From Tidjanibacter sp. (GTDB lineage Bacteria; Bacteroidota; Bacteroidia; Bacteroidales; Rikenellaceae): a stretch of 64,000 bases of DNA. The stretch covers positions 62,001-126,000 of the forward strand of contig JAFVSJ010000017.1 of NCBI GenBank assembly GCA_017503805.1, in the 5' to 3' direction. Position 1 is the first letter of the stretch; every line of letters starts with the position of its first letter. The notes beneath the pieces were generated by a model. It had not been told where the DNA came from. It searched no databases and saw only the letters and a program-made list of their open reading frames with translations. Both the position numbers and the translations under genes were made by a program. Below are positions 1 to 8,007 of the stretch, piece by piece.

Positions 1-941
1 CCTGCCTCGCGAGCGCGTTTGGTAGTAACGACCAAGATACCGTTAGATGCACGAGCACCATAGATGGCGGCTGCAGCAGCATCTTTCAGCACGGTAACAT
101 TCTCGATGTCATAGGGGTTGAGGTCCTCAATCGACATCTCCACGGGCATACCGTCAACAACGAGCAGAGGGGTACGCTCGGCGTGAATGGAGCTGATACC
201 GCGAATCTGCATACCGCCATTATAGGTCATCAGACCTGCTACCCTACCCTCGAGGTTGTCGAGTACGTTGGTAGCGAAACGCTCCTCAAGAGCTTCTGCC
301 GACAGCGACACCACCGAACCGGTAACCTTCTCTCGCGAGATGGTCTGATAACCGGTAACAACAATGTCGTCCAATACGGTAGAATCCTCGAGCATAGTGA
401 CCTTAATCTCTTTCTGGCCACTAAAGATAACCTCGGTATCTTTGAGGCCCATATAGGAGAATTGGAGCACATCGCCCATCTTCACCTCAATGTGGAACCT
501 ACCCTCGCGGTTGGTCGAAACGCCCTGCATAGTGCGCTCGATGACAACGGATGCACCTACAACGGGCTGACCATCGGTGTCATACACGATACCGTTAGCC
601 ACCAGCTGTTTACCCTGTGCAACCTTGCGGGCACTCTTGGCCGAAAGGGCCACCTGTTTGCCTACAACGCGAAATTCGATGCCGGTTTTGGCGAAAACCT
701 GATTGAGAAGTTTAGTCAAGTCATTGCTACTTGTCTTCACACTGACTTTCTGATTTACGTCTACGACATTGGTGTCATAGATAAAGTTGTAGTTGGTTTG
801 GGCCGAGATCTCACTCAACACCTTCGAAAGAGGCTGATTCTCAAAGTTGAGATTCGCCTCCACCCTCTGTGCGTAGAGAGATGTGGATGCCAACAAAACC
901 GAAGCTACAAGAATCAAACGTTGGAGTAAAGTTTTTCTCAT
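1..941 (-). CDS. SusC/RagA-family TonB-dependent outer-membrane receptor, N-terminal part (cut by window edge)
   Basis: Reading starts at the ATG complementary to 939-941 and stays open to the window edge, so only about 313 residues are visible. Order: signal peptide (about 1-24, ending LYAQ), an STN secretin/TonB short domain (about 30-88), a carboxypeptidase-regulatory-like beta domain (about 105-185), then the plug with VVDGMPVE and the ANGILVVTTKR-type end typical of SusC plugs. Such receptors import glycans or other nutrients with a SusD partner, which would lie beyond the edge. The STN domain is the part that signals to a FecR anti-sigma factor, and a FecR and an ECF sigma gene lie directly upstream on the same strand, so this receptor is probably autoregulated by them. 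The substrate cannot be told from this fragment. Confidence 0.93.
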   Translation of the reverse strand, partial: MRKTLLQRLILVASVLLASTSLYAQRVEANLNFENQPLSKVLSEISAQTNYNFIYDTNVVDVNQKVSVKTSSNDLTKLLNQVFAKTGIEFRVVGKQVALSAKSARKVAQGKQLVANGIVYDTDGQPVVGASVVIERTMQGVSTNREGRFHIEVKMGDVLQFSYMGLKDTEVIFSGQKEIKVTMLEDSTVLDDIVVTGYQTISREKVTGSVVSLSAEALEERFATNVLDNLEGRVAGLMTYNGGMQIRGISSIHAERTPLLVVDGMPVEMSIEDLNPYDIENVTVLKDAAAAAIYGARASNGILVVTTKRAREA

Positions 942-1019
942 ACTTTCAAGTTTGTTGTGGTTAGCAATAAAGTTTGTCGATAGTATTACGCACCAACCAC
1001 CTCCAATCCCTAAATAAAA

Positions 1020-1058
1020 CAAAGACGAAAAGCGACTTTTTTTCACTTTTCGTCTTTG
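1020..1058 (-). terminator. Hairpin between fecR-type gene and susC-type gene
   Basis: A perfect 13-bp inverted repeat (arms 1020-1032 and 1046-1058, loop 13 nt) lies in the 172-bp gap. Read on the minus strand the stem is followed by a T-rich TTTTATTTA, so it can end fecR transcription or attenuate read-through into the receptor gene. Confidence 0.6.
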
Positions 1059-1113
1059 CTTATATAAGATTTTTCTCCACAAAGGGTTCGGTGCCCCTCT
1101 TCTACGCCTAATT

Positions 1114-2094
1114 TTACTTTTTGGACAGCACCACAAGATTGTCTTTCATCGTATAGTCGATGCCACTCGTAAACTCCAGCAAGTCAAGCACCTGAACGAT
1201 GGATTCCTCACGAAACATCGCCGTAAAGACAGCATCATAAATCGACGGATTCTGTACGTGTATCTCCACACCATACCATCTTTCGAGCCTAACAATCATC
1301 TCTCTCATCGGTGTATTGACAAACTTGAGAGTTCCATCCTTCCAGACAGTTTTATCGTTGACCTTTTTGGTTGTGCTTGCAACCACCTCACTGCGGTTAC
1401 TACCCACAATGGCCTCCTCATTGGGTTTCACGGCCACTCCCGTCGGCGACTCATTCTTGAGAATCTCCACCGAGCCTTTGACAAGAGCCAAGTGGATGTC
1501 GCTCCTCTCTGCATAGGCGGTGAGATTGAATTCCGTACCCGTAACCTTCACCAGCACATCTTGAGGAGTCTTGATATAAAAAGGATGTTCGGCATCGCTC
1601 TTCACCACAAAATAGCCCTCGCCCGAAAGTTCCACAACCCTCTTATCGAGGTTATCGAAAGTGGCGGGCACCTTCAGGTTACTATCGCTATTTAGCCACA
1701 CCTGTGTACTATCTGCCAACAAAACGTGTCCCTTGACACCTCTATCGACTCGGTAGTTGATTTCGTTCACAAAATCGCTCTGGGCAACCTGCACATATTC
1801 GCTCAACTCCGGCTCGAGGCTCAATAGATCGTGAATAAAGTAGCCACATAAAGGCAGGAAGAGCACCGCTGCAATGCGGGTTAGAGTGGAGGCAAGCGAC
1901 ACCCTGCGGAGAGGCTGCGGGGCCTTTCCGGTCAACTTGGGTTTGTTGGGAAGCGTAGCAAAAGTCTGCTCACTCTTGCGATGGTAGTACTCCGCGCGGA
2001 GCTGTTCGTCAACAGCAAGTCGCGCAAAGAACTCTTCGCGTTCGACAGGGCTACCCTCGCCCTTGAGTATTTGTTCTAAATCCAATTGTTTCAT
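1114..2094 (-). CDS. FecR-family anti-sigma factor with DUF4974 C-terminus
   Basis: 326 aa. It has a cytoplasmic N-terminal region (about 1-70), one membrane helix at about 72-91 (IAAVLFLPLCGYFIHDLL), a periplasmic FecR domain (about 115-215, with GVKGHVLLADSTQVWLNSDS and the GTEFNL motif), and a C-terminal STN-like DUF4974 region. FecR proteins hold an ECF sigma factor at the membrane and release it when the cognate TonB receptor is occupied. The ECF sigma gene ends 30 bp upstream and the STN-bearing SusC receptor lies downstream, which is the standard order for this signalling trio. Start ATG is at 2094. Confidence 0.93.
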   Translation of the reverse strand: MKQLDLEQILKGEGSPVEREEFFARLAVDEQLRAEYYHRKSEQTFATLPNKPKLTGKAPQPLRRVSLASTLTRIAAVLFLPLCGYFIHDLLSLEPELSEYVQVAQSDFVNEINYRVDRGVKGHVLLADSTQVWLNSDSNLKVPATFDNLDKRVVELSGEGYFVVKSDAEHPFYIKTPQDVLVKVTGTEFNLTAYAERSDIHLALVKGSVEILKNESPTGVAVKPNEEAIVGSNRSEVVASTTKKVNDKTVWKDGTLKFVNTPMREMIVRLERWYGVEIHVQNPSIYDAVFTAMFREESIVQVLDLLEFTSGIDYTMKDNLVVLSKK

Positions 2095-2124
2095 ACCTCA
2101 CTAATAGTACGTTATTGTCGGGGG

Positions 2125-2682
2125 TTACCCCAAATGGGGTGGTAAATAATCTTTTAACTTATCTCTGAATAGTTTTAGCGCCACCTTCATATGATACTCG
2201 ATCGCCTTCTCGGAGAGGCTCTTTTGCTTTGCTATTTCTCGGTTGGTGAGCCCTTCGTAGCGACTCATACGAAACGACTGCTGTATGTGAGGTGGCAATT
2301 TCAAGTAGGTCTGCTCTATCAAGTCACGCAGCGAAAGCGCATTGATATGGTTGGTTACCGAGTCGTGGCAGAAGGCCTCAAGGTTCACCTTATCTTCGAG
2401 TCGGCCCACTCTGGCCCGTGAACGCAAGATGGAGATGGCATTATTACGAGCGATGGTAAAGACAAAAGCTCGGAGGTTTCTACCGCTGTCTATATTCTCT
2501 CTTCGTGCCCACAGTTGCAAAAAGGTATTTTGTGTGACATCCTCCGAGGACTCCACATCACCCAAGTAGCTCCTGACGAAATGAAGAATATTGGCATACT
2601 CCATCCGATAGAAGAGTTCAAACGCCTCTTTATCGCCACTACGGATGTCGTCCGCCAGAGAGTTTACCAATAGTTCCTTCAT
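2125..2682 (-). CDS. ECF RNA polymerase sigma-70 factor (Bacteroidetes FecI type)
   Basis: 185 aa, a normal length for an ECF sigma factor. Region 2 (about 20-90) contains FELFYRMEYANILHFVRSYL, the SSEDVTQNTFLQLW segment and the FVFTIARNNAISILR segment. Region 4 (about 125-180) has the helix-turn-helix GLTNREIAKQKSLSEKAIEYH. No sigma 1.1 or 3 region is present. It is the first gene of the sigma, anti-sigma, receptor series and most likely drives the receptor operon. Whether it also reads the ECF-like lipoprotein promoters elsewhere in this window cannot be decided here. Confidence 0.94.
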   Translation of the reverse strand: MKELLVNSLADDIRSGDKEAFELFYRMEYANILHFVRSYLGDVESSEDVTQNTFLQLWARRENIDSGRNLRAFVFTIARNNAISILRSRARVGRLEDKVNLEAFCHDSVTNHINALSLRDLIEQTYLKLPPHIQQSFRMSRYEGLTNREIAKQKSLSEKAIEYHMKVALKLFRDKLKDYLPPHLG

Positions 2683-2737
2683 CTATACAATAGTTATATA
2701 TATACGCCTTCGCGTATGTTTTCCCTAAACGGGACTG

Positions 2738-2745
2738 CAAAATTA
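2738..2745 (-). promoter_or_regulatory. Possible Bacteroidetes -7 element for the ECF sigma gene
   Basis: TAATTTTG on the minus strand fits TAnnTTTG and lies 56 bp before the sigma gene start. I see no good -33 TTTG at the usual distance, so support is modest. A short ATACGC/GCGTAT hairpin sits between it and the start codon. Confidence 0.35.
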
Positions 2746-2790
2746 ATCTTATTTTCTAAAAGAGTACGTTAGACAGCAGAAAAAGAAAAA

Positions 2791-3232
2791 AGAGATTACC
2801 TCGTTGCGAGCCACACAAGGTGGCTCTTCGCTCGGTGATCTCGGGTCGGGAACGGCAATAAAAGAGAGAACAGCTATGCTGGTGTTTTTGTATATCCCCA
2901 AGAGTTTACGAGCAAGCTCGGCGGCGCAAGGAAAAGAGATTACCTCGTTGCGAGCCACACAAGGTGGCTCTTCGCTCGGTGATCTCGGGTAGGGAACGGC
3001 AATAAAAGAGAGCACTGCTATGCTGGTGTTTTTTGTATATCCCCAAGAGTTTTCGAGCAAGTTCGGCGGCGCAAGGAAAAGAGATTACCTCGTTGCGAGC
3101 CACACAAGGTGGCTCTTCGCTCGGTGATCTCGGGTAGGGAACGGCAATAAAAGAGAGCACTGCTATGCTGGTGTTTTTGTATATCCCCAAGAGTTTTCGA
3201 GCAAGCTCGGCACTCTTGGGGATATACAAAAA
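2791..3232. repeat. Three tandem copies of a ~145-bp repeat, the last followed by an inverted arm
   Basis: Near-identical units begin at 2791, 2935 and 3080 (periods 144 and 145). Each holds a GAGCCACC/GGTGGCTC-type hairpin and ends with the segment TATATCCCCAAGAG. The third unit breaks off and is followed by a 20-bp arm (3213-3232) that is the exact reverse complement of 3174-3193. Stop-free reading frames cross the array only because the period preserves them over part of its length, and the translations look like nothing known. The array fills the gap between the tRNA-Pro 3' end and the sigma gene. It is not a CRISPR: units are long and there are no unique spacers. Confidence 0.9.
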
Positions 3233-3269
3233 GCCACTCGCTCATTGCGAGTGGCCTCTCTTTTATTGC
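3144..3269. repeat. Nested inverted repeats at the tRNA-proximal end of the array
   Basis: Outer 14-bp arms 3144-3157 and 3256-3269 enclose 20-bp arms 3174-3193 and 3213-3232, plus a separate 9-bp hairpin at 3233-3255. All arms are perfect. The whole block could fold into one large cruciform or RNA structure. Confidence 0.85.
3228..3255 (-). terminator. Rho-independent terminator of tRNA-Pro
   Basis: On the minus strand, GCCACTCGC, a 5-nt loop and GCGAGTGGC are followed by TTTTT. It begins 19 nt after the tRNA 3' end, so it most likely ends the tRNA transcript. Confidence 0.75.
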
Positions 3270-3273
3270 TCGG

Positions 3274-3348
3274 TCGGGATGAAGAGATTCGAACTCTCGG
3301 CCTCCAACTCCCGAAGCTGGCGCGCTAACCGGACTGCGCTACATCCCG
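3274..3348 (-). tRNA. tRNA-Pro (anticodon CGG)
   Basis: The minus strand gives a full cloverleaf: acceptor arms CGGGATG/CATCCCG, D arm, anticodon stem CCAGC/GTTGG around the loop TTCGGGA (anticodon CGG), and a T arm with GTTCGAATC. Discriminator base A is at 3274. CCA is not encoded (the next bases read CCG), so it would be added after transcription. It decodes the proline codon CCG. The 3' end faces the tandem repeat array. Confidence 0.95.
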
Positions 3349-3400
3349 AAACCCAATCAATACCAAGGCGGTTACCACTATCCACCTCCTTTTGGGCACG

Positions 3401-3433
3401 CAAAGATAATAGTTTATCACGAAAAATAACAAA
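3401..3433 (-). promoter_or_regulatory. Putative tRNA-Pro promoter
   Basis: Minus-strand TATCTTTG at 3408-3401, with TTTG at 3433-3430 (21-bp spacer), lies 53 bp before the tRNA. It is divergent from the fur-family promoter. Confidence 0.5.
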
Positions 3434-3438
3434 AAAAA

Positions 3439-3469
3439 TTTGGAGTTTCGCAAAAAGTCCCTATCTTTG
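3439..3469 (+). promoter_or_regulatory. Bacteroidetes-type promoter for the Fur/PerR gene
   Basis: TTTG (3439-3442), 19 bp, TATCTTTG (3462-3469) matches the known -33/-7 consensus exactly, 48 bp before the start codon. Confidence 0.75.
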
Positions 3470-3516
3470 TAATGGATTTAGTTTTGTAATCATTACAACA
3501 TTAAACAATAAAGCCG

Positions 3517-3942
3517 ATGAAGACAGCTGTTGAACATCTCGAGCAATATGGAATCAGGCCATCGATTCAGCGCACAGCAGTAATGAACTATCTGCTCAAA
3601 AACCGCACGCATCCTACGGCCGACGAGATCTACTCGGCTCTCGAAAAGGATATTCCGAGGCTCTCGCGCACAACTATCTACAACACCCTCCATCTGCTCT
3701 ATGAGCACGGCGCGATTTTGGTGCTCAACATCGACCCCTCGACAACACATTTCGATGGCTACACCCATCCCCACGCACACTTCTATTGCACAAAATGTGG
3801 CAAGGTGCACGACATCGAATTTGATGATGCCCAATTCATAGAGCGCAACCGTCCACGCAACGCGCACACACTCACCGATGCACAGCTCTACTACAGAGGC
3901 ATTTGCGACAAGTGTGCCGAGGCAGAAAAGGTCGCTCAATAG
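3517..3942 (+). CDS. Fur-family transcriptional regulator, PerR-like
   Basis: 141 aa. The N-terminal winged helix (about 1-80) contains [25 protein letters not shown], the Fur recognition helix. The C-terminal metal-binding half has [18 protein letters not shown] and a second cysteine pair GICDKC, the structural zinc site of the Fur/PerR group. The rubrerythrin gene 57 bp downstream on the same strand is a classic peroxide-response target, which favours a PerR-type peroxide sensor over an iron-uptake Fur. That choice is inference from context. It has its own good promoter. Confidence 0.92.
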   Translation: MKTAVEHLEQYGIRPSIQRTAVMNYLLKNRTHPTADEIYSALEKDIPRLSRTTIYNTLHLLYEHGAILVLNIDPSTTHFDGYTHPHAHFYCTKCGKVHDIEFDDAQFIERNRPRNAHTLTDAQLYYRGICDKCAEAEKVAQ

Positions 3943-3998
3943 CAAATCTGACTCAACAAACAAATAACAATAACCAAATCAAACAGACTATTAAGACT

Positions 3999-4547
3999 AT
4001 GAAAAAATTTCGTTGCACAGTATGTGGTTACATCCACGAAGGCGAGGCTGCACCCGAGCAGTGCCCCCTCTGCAAAGTAGGTTCCGACAAATTTGAGGAG
4101 ATGGTAGAGAGCGATGATGCTCTGACCTTCGCAGACGAGCACCGTCTGGGTGTGGCTCAGGGTTGCCCCGAGGAGATCTGGAAAGGTCTGCAGGACCACT
4201 TTATGGGCGAGTGCACCGAGGTGGGTATGTATCTCGCAATGTCGCGTCAAGCCGACCGCGAGGGTTATCCCGAGATTGCAGAGGCTTTCAAGCGTTACGC
4301 TTGGGAGGAGGCAGAGCACGCAGCCAAATTTGCCGAGCTCATCGGTGAGGTTGTATGGGACACCAAGACCAACGTCTACAAACGTATGATGGCAGAGCAC
4401 GGTGCTTGTGACGGCAAAAAACACATTGCAACCCTCGCCAAACAGCACAACCTCGACGCTATCCACGACACCGTTCACGAAATGGCAAAAGATGAGGCTC
4501 GCCACGGCAAAGGCTTCGAGGGTCTCTACAATCGCTATTTCAAATAG
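3999..4547 (+). CDS. Rubrerythrin with N-terminal rubredoxin domain
   Basis: 182 aa. I start at the ATG at 3999, where [16 protein letters not shown] begins the rubredoxin domain (two CxxC pairs, within residues 5-28). An open frame upstream overlaps the regulator and is not used. The ferritin-like four-helix domain follows (about 50-180) with [18 protein letters not shown] and the second-iron ligands of KDEARHG. Classical rubrerythrin has rubredoxin at the C-terminus, so this is the reverse arrangement found in many anaerobes. It reduces hydrogen peroxide in the cytoplasm using electrons from a reductase. It probably belongs to the peroxide regulon of the neighbouring PerR-like gene. Confidence 0.94.
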   Translation: MKKFRCTVCGYIHEGEAAPEQCPLCKVGSDKFEEMVESDDALTFADEHRLGVAQGCPEEIWKGLQDHFMGECTEVGMYLAMSRQADREGYPEIAEAFKRYAWEEAEHAAKFAELIGEVVWDTKTNVYKRMMAEHGACDGKKHIATLAKQHNLDAIHDTVHEMAKDEARHGKGFEGLYNRYFK

Positions 4548-4561
4548 CACATCAAAACCAC

Positions 4562-4596
4562 TTGCGCCTCAAGGGTGGTTGTACCTTGAGGCGCAA
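4562..4596. terminator. Hairpin after rubrerythrin
   Basis: Arms 4562-4574 and 4584-4596 form a perfect 13-bp stem with a 9-nt loop, 14 bp after the stop codon. No T-run follows on the plus strand, so terminator strength is uncertain. Confidence 0.55.
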
Positions 4597-4676
4597 ATAA
4601 AAAAGGCTACACGCGACCCCAACTCGCAAGCCACAAGAATCACTCACTCATTACATTAGGTTTAGGTTTAATAAGG

Positions 4677-4709
4677 CTCGGCAGGATTCCGTTTCGGAAT
4701 CCTGCCGAG
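4677..4709. terminator. Hairpin between convergent genes
   Basis: A 15-bp perfect stem (4677-4691 with 4695-4709) and TTT loop stands 41 bp past the end of the minus-strand S46 peptidase gene, in the convergent gap. No long T-run is present on either side. Confidence 0.6.
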
Positions 4710-4750
4710 TCGCATTCGTGGGAGGTGACGAAGCATCGCCACCCACCCTA

Positions 4751-6766
4751 TTAGTTCAGGGTCATCTCATCAATGAGGTATCCTGCACCGCCAATCTTGT
4801 CAATCACAAAGAGTACGTAGCGAATATCAACAGAGATATTTCGGCAGATGTCGGGATCGTAGTCGAGGTCACTCATTGTACTGAGCCAAGTGCGGTCGAA
4901 GTTGATGCCGAGTAACTCGCCACGACCGTTGAGAATGGGGCTGCCGCTATTGCCTCCCGTAGTGTGGTTTTTGGCCAAGAATGCTACGGGAATAGTGTAG
5001 TGGCCATTGAGCTCCACACCCCAGCGGCCATAATCTTTGGAGGCATATATATCCCTCAGGCTCTGGGGAATATCATAGTCATAGATTTCGGGGTTATCTT
5101 TCTCGATAATGCCGTCGAGCGTGGTGTAGGGCTTGTGGTAGATGCCATCGGCAGCTTCGTAGCCGGCAACCGAACCGTAGGCGACACGGAGGGTAAGGTT
5201 GGCATCGGGATAGAATGCACGCTCGGGCTCAAAGGCCATCTGGCCGCGCATATAGATATTATAGAGTGCGGTGATGTCGCTATTGAGGGCTGTGTAGTTG
5301 GCACCCACACTCTCGCGTGCAACCTTATCAAATGCAGCTCGCATCTCCACAGCAGGGTCAGTAGAGAAGTCATAACCACCAGCGAGGGCTGACATAAATG
5401 CATCCTTGGAAGCAAGACGGGAGTTGGCAAAGAGCCACTCCACGAAGGCCTCTACGGAGCCACACTCGGCAAGTTTTGCGGAGTACCACTCGGGGATAAA
5501 TTCGGCCTTCACATTCTCGCCAAACTCGCGCAGCATCTCCACAGCGATTTTCTTATCGATGGCGGGCGAATAGTCTTTGTAGTTAGCCTCGGTCAGGCGT
5601 TTGGGTCTACCTGCAAAGCCCACGAGTTCAATGGCATAGATAGCCTCATTGTAGTAGTCACGAGTGATTGCATAGGGCAACAGCTCGGCATATTTGGCGT
5701 GGAGTTTATCGAGCACACCTTCATACTCGGTACCCTTTGCCCAAGCATCGAAACGGGCCTCATAGGCGAGTTTTTTCTCCACCGTATGGCGGCGAGCAAG
5801 GCCGAGGCTCTCACCCTGCCACTTTTTCCAAGCATTGGCAATGTTGGCGTGTTTGGACGCGTACATAATACGGGTGGCCACATCTGCCTCCTGTGCTGCC
5901 GAGATAATATCGAGCCTCAGGGTGCGGAGGTGGATTTTGGCAGGGTTGGAGTGGTTGAGTGTGTAGTCCACAAAGTCGCTGGTCACATACTCGCGGGTGG
6001 TGCCGGGGAAGCCGTAGACGAAGGTAAAATCACCCTCGGCCGCACCTTTGGTGCTGATGGTGAAGTGGCGTTTGGGGGTGTAGGGCACATTGTCGGCCGA
6101 GTAGTCGGCAGGCTGGTTGTTCTTGTCGGCATAGATGCGGAATACGGAGAAATCACCCGTATGGCGAGGCCACATCCAGTTGTCTGTGTCGCCGCCAAAC
6201 TTACCGATGCTCGAAGGAGGTGCACCCACAAGGCGAATATCACGATAAACCTGATAGACAAACAGATAGAATTTATTGTTGTAGTAGAGGCTCTCCACCG
6301 ATGCAGCATATTTGCCACCTTCTTTGGCCTCCTCTACGATTGCCTCGGCACTCTCGCCTGCCTCGATGCGGGCAGTGACATCCTCCATACGCTGCAGGAA
6401 AGAAACGGTCAGTCCTGGGTTGGGAAGCTCCTCGGAGCGATTCATAGCCCAGAAACCGTTGGTCAGGTAGTCGTGCTCAACGGAGCTGTGGTACTGAATC
6501 TGACCATAGCCGCAGTGGTGGTTAGTGAGCAGCAAGCCCTCGGCCGACACAAGCTCGCCCGAGCAGCCTCTGCCAAAGAGCACGATGGCATCTTTCAGAG
6601 CCGCCTGATTGACGCTGTAGATATCCTCTGCCGTAAGTTCAAAACCTTTGGCCTTCATATCATCAATACGACTGCCAATGAGGCTGGGCAACCACATACC
6701 CTCATCGGCAAAGGTTGCAGTCATAGCGGCTGCAAGTGCCGCCAGCGAAAACAAAAATTTCTTCAT
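4751..6766 (-). CDS. S46-family dipeptidyl-peptidase, DPP11-like (Asp/Glu-specific)
   Basis: 671 aa, usual for the family. It has a signal peptide (about 1-20). The catalytic His lies in LLTNHHCGYGQIQ (about residue 83), followed by the family motif GGDTDNWMWPRHTGDFSVFR. The catalytic Ser lies in TTGGNSGSPILNGRGELLG. These periplasmic or surface serine peptidases cut dipeptides from peptide N-termini. After the catalytic Ser the sequence reads INFDRTW. An Arg at this place marks acidic-residue-specific DPP11, whereas DPP7 has Gly (FDG). I therefore call it DPP11-like. It is the last gene of the minus-strand run, 21 bp after maf. It fits a peptide-using lifestyle with the OPT transporter and PepT further on. 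Confidence 0.93.
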   Translation of the reverse strand: MKKFLFSLAALAAAMTATFADEGMWLPSLIGSRIDDMKAKGFELTAEDIYSVNQAALKDAIVLFGRGCSGELVSAEGLLLTNHHCGYGQIQYHSSVEHDYLTNGFWAMNRSEELPNPGLTVSFLQRMEDVTARIEAGESAEAIVEEAKEGGKYAASVESLYYNNKFYLFVYQVYRDIRLVGAPPSSIGKFGGDTDNWMWPRHTGDFSVFRIYADKNNQPADYSADNVPYTPKRHFTISTKGAAEGDFTFVYGFPGTTREYVTSDFVDYTLNHSNPAKIHLRTLRLDIISAAQEADVATRIMYASKHANIANAWKKWQGESLGLARRHTVEKKLAYEARFDAWAKGTEYEGVLDKLHAKYAELLPYAITRDYYNEAIYAIELVGFAGRPKRLTEANYKDYSPAIDKKIAVEMLREFGENVKAEFIPEWYSAKLAECGSVEAFVEWLFANSRLASKDAFMSALAGGYDFSTDPAVEMRAAFDKVARESVGANYTALNSDITALYNIYMRGQMAFEPERAFYPDANLTLRVAYGSVAGYEAADGIYHKPYTTLDGIIEKDNPEIYDYDIPQSLRDIYASKDYGRWGVELNGHYTIPVAFLAKNHTTGGNSGSPILNGRGELLGINFDRTWLSTMSDLDYDPDICRNISVDIRYVLFVIDKIGGAGYLIDEMTLN

Positions 6767-6787
6767 AAGTGTTTAGTATAGTTTTAG

Positions 6788-7378
6788 TTAGACAAATTCA
6801 TCCAATTCTACCCAAAGGCGCTGTACGGGCAGCCCCATAACATTATAGAAGGAGCCCTCTATGCCCGTAATGGCAACGTAGCCTATCCACTCCTGAATAC
6901 CGTAGGCACCGGCCTTGTCGTAGGGGCGGTAGGTATCGACGTAGTAGTCAATCTCTTCGTCGGTAATGGTACGGAAGGTCACCCTGCTACTGCACGAAAA
7001 ACTCCTTCGGCGGTTGATTGTGCGGAGAGTCACACCCGTAACAACCTCGTGATCGGCACCCGAAAGGAGACGGAGCATTCTCACAGCATCCTCCTTGTCG
7101 TGGGGTTTACCGAGTATTTCTCCGCCGGCAATCACAACCGTATCGGCCGTGATGAGCAGATCGCCCTCGGCGAGCTCTTCGGCCCACGCATCGCTCTTGA
7201 TGCCCGAAAGGTATTCTGCCACCTGCAAAGCTGGCATATCGGCCGGAAAAGTTTCGTCGGCCTCCCTACCCTCTGCAATCTCAAACTCAAGACCACAACC
7301 CTCCAGCAAAGCACGTCGGCGCGGTGATTTGCTTGCAAGCAGAAGTCGATATTGTTTTATTCTATCTTTCAGCAACAT
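6788..7378 (-). CDS. maf: Maf-family nucleoside triphosphate pyrophosphatase
   Basis: 196 aa. The N-terminus LLLASKSPRRRALLEGCGLEFE is the Maf signature (substrate-binding S/R-rich loop). ADTVVIAGGEILGKPHDKEDAVRML and the later YDKAGAYGIQEWIG complete the fold. Maf proteins hydrolyse dTTP/UTP or modified nucleotides to monophosphates, a house-cleaning role in the cytoplasm. Its stop is 21 bp from the S46 peptidase start, and its own start is 8 bp from the end of the FAH-family gene, so all belong to one transcript. Confidence 0.92.
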   Translation of the reverse strand: MLLKDRIKQYRLLLASKSPRRRALLEGCGLEFEIAEGREADETFPADMPALQVAEYLSGIKSDAWAEELAEGDLLITADTVVIAGGEILGKPHDKEDAVRMLRLLSGADHEVVTGVTLRTINRRRSFSCSSRVTFRTITDEEIDYYVDTYRPYDKAGAYGIQEWIGYVAITGIEGSFYNVMGLPVQRLWVELDEFV

Positions 7379-7386
7379 ATCCCTCG

Positions 7387-8007
7387 TTACTTAATGTCGA
7401 AGTTAAACAGTTCCTTTCCCTCGAGTGTAGCCCTCAAGACATCTCCCTTATGCACAGGTCCTACACCCGCAGGGGTACCCGTAAAGATATAGTCGCCCAT
7501 CCTCAGGGTCATATATTTCGAGAGGTGGCTGATGAGTTTATCGACCGAGAATATCATATTCTTCGGTTCACCCACCTGCTTGAGCTCACCGTTGAGAGTC
7601 ATCTCAAATCGCAAATCCTCCACCTTTTTGCCCAACTCCGAGAGCGACAAAAAGCGAGGAGAGATGGCAGCAGAACGGTCGAACCCCTTGGCCTTTTCCC
7701 ACGGATGTCCTGCAGCCATAGCAGCACGTTGGAGATCACGCGCAGTGAAGTCTATGCCAAGTCCCACCTCATCGTAATAGCGGTGAGCATAGCGTTCCTC
7801 AATGCACTTTCCGACCCTATTGATTTTCACCACAAGTTCGGTTTCGTAGTCGACCTGCTTGGAGAAAGTGGGGATGAAAAACGGATCGTTATTTCGCAAC
7901 AAAGCTGTGTCGGGCTTGAGGAAAAAGATAGGTTCTTCCGTTGGCTCGCCATTATCGAACTCCTTTATGTGGTCGACATAGTTGCGACCTATACAGATAA
8001 TCTTCAT
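7387..8007 (-). CDS. Fumarylacetoacetate hydrolase (FAH) family protein
   Basis: 206 aa, the short single-domain form. The metal site is visible as VDYETELVVKI (Glu ligands), GLGIDFTARDLQ and KGFDRSAAISP. The end has the GDYIFTGTPAGVGPV motif. Family members act as acylpyruvate hydrolases, oxaloacetate decarboxylases or oxaloacetate tautomerases, and the exact substrate cannot be read from sequence. The start codon overlaps the lpxB stop by 4 bp (ATGA), showing translational coupling. Confidence 0.9.
   Translation of the reverse strand: MKIICIGRNYVDHIKEFDNGEPTEEPIFFLKPDTALLRNNDPFFIPTFSKQVDYETELVVKINRVGKCIEERYAHRYYDEVGLGIDFTARDLQRAAMAAGHPWEKAKGFDRSAAISPRFLSLSELGKKVEDLRFEMTLNGELKQVGEPKNMIFSVDKLISHLSKYMTLRMGDYIFTGTPAGVGPVHKGDVLRATLEGKELFNFDIK

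Noticed and set aside
2791-3232. CRISPR array
   Set aside because: Units are ~145 bp and contiguous, with no short repeat/unique spacer pattern and no cas genes.
2749-3245. Small proteins encoded by the tandem repeat array
   Set aside because: Frames exist on both strands only because the repeat has few stops; the peptides just repeat the DNA unit and have no recognisable features or start signals.
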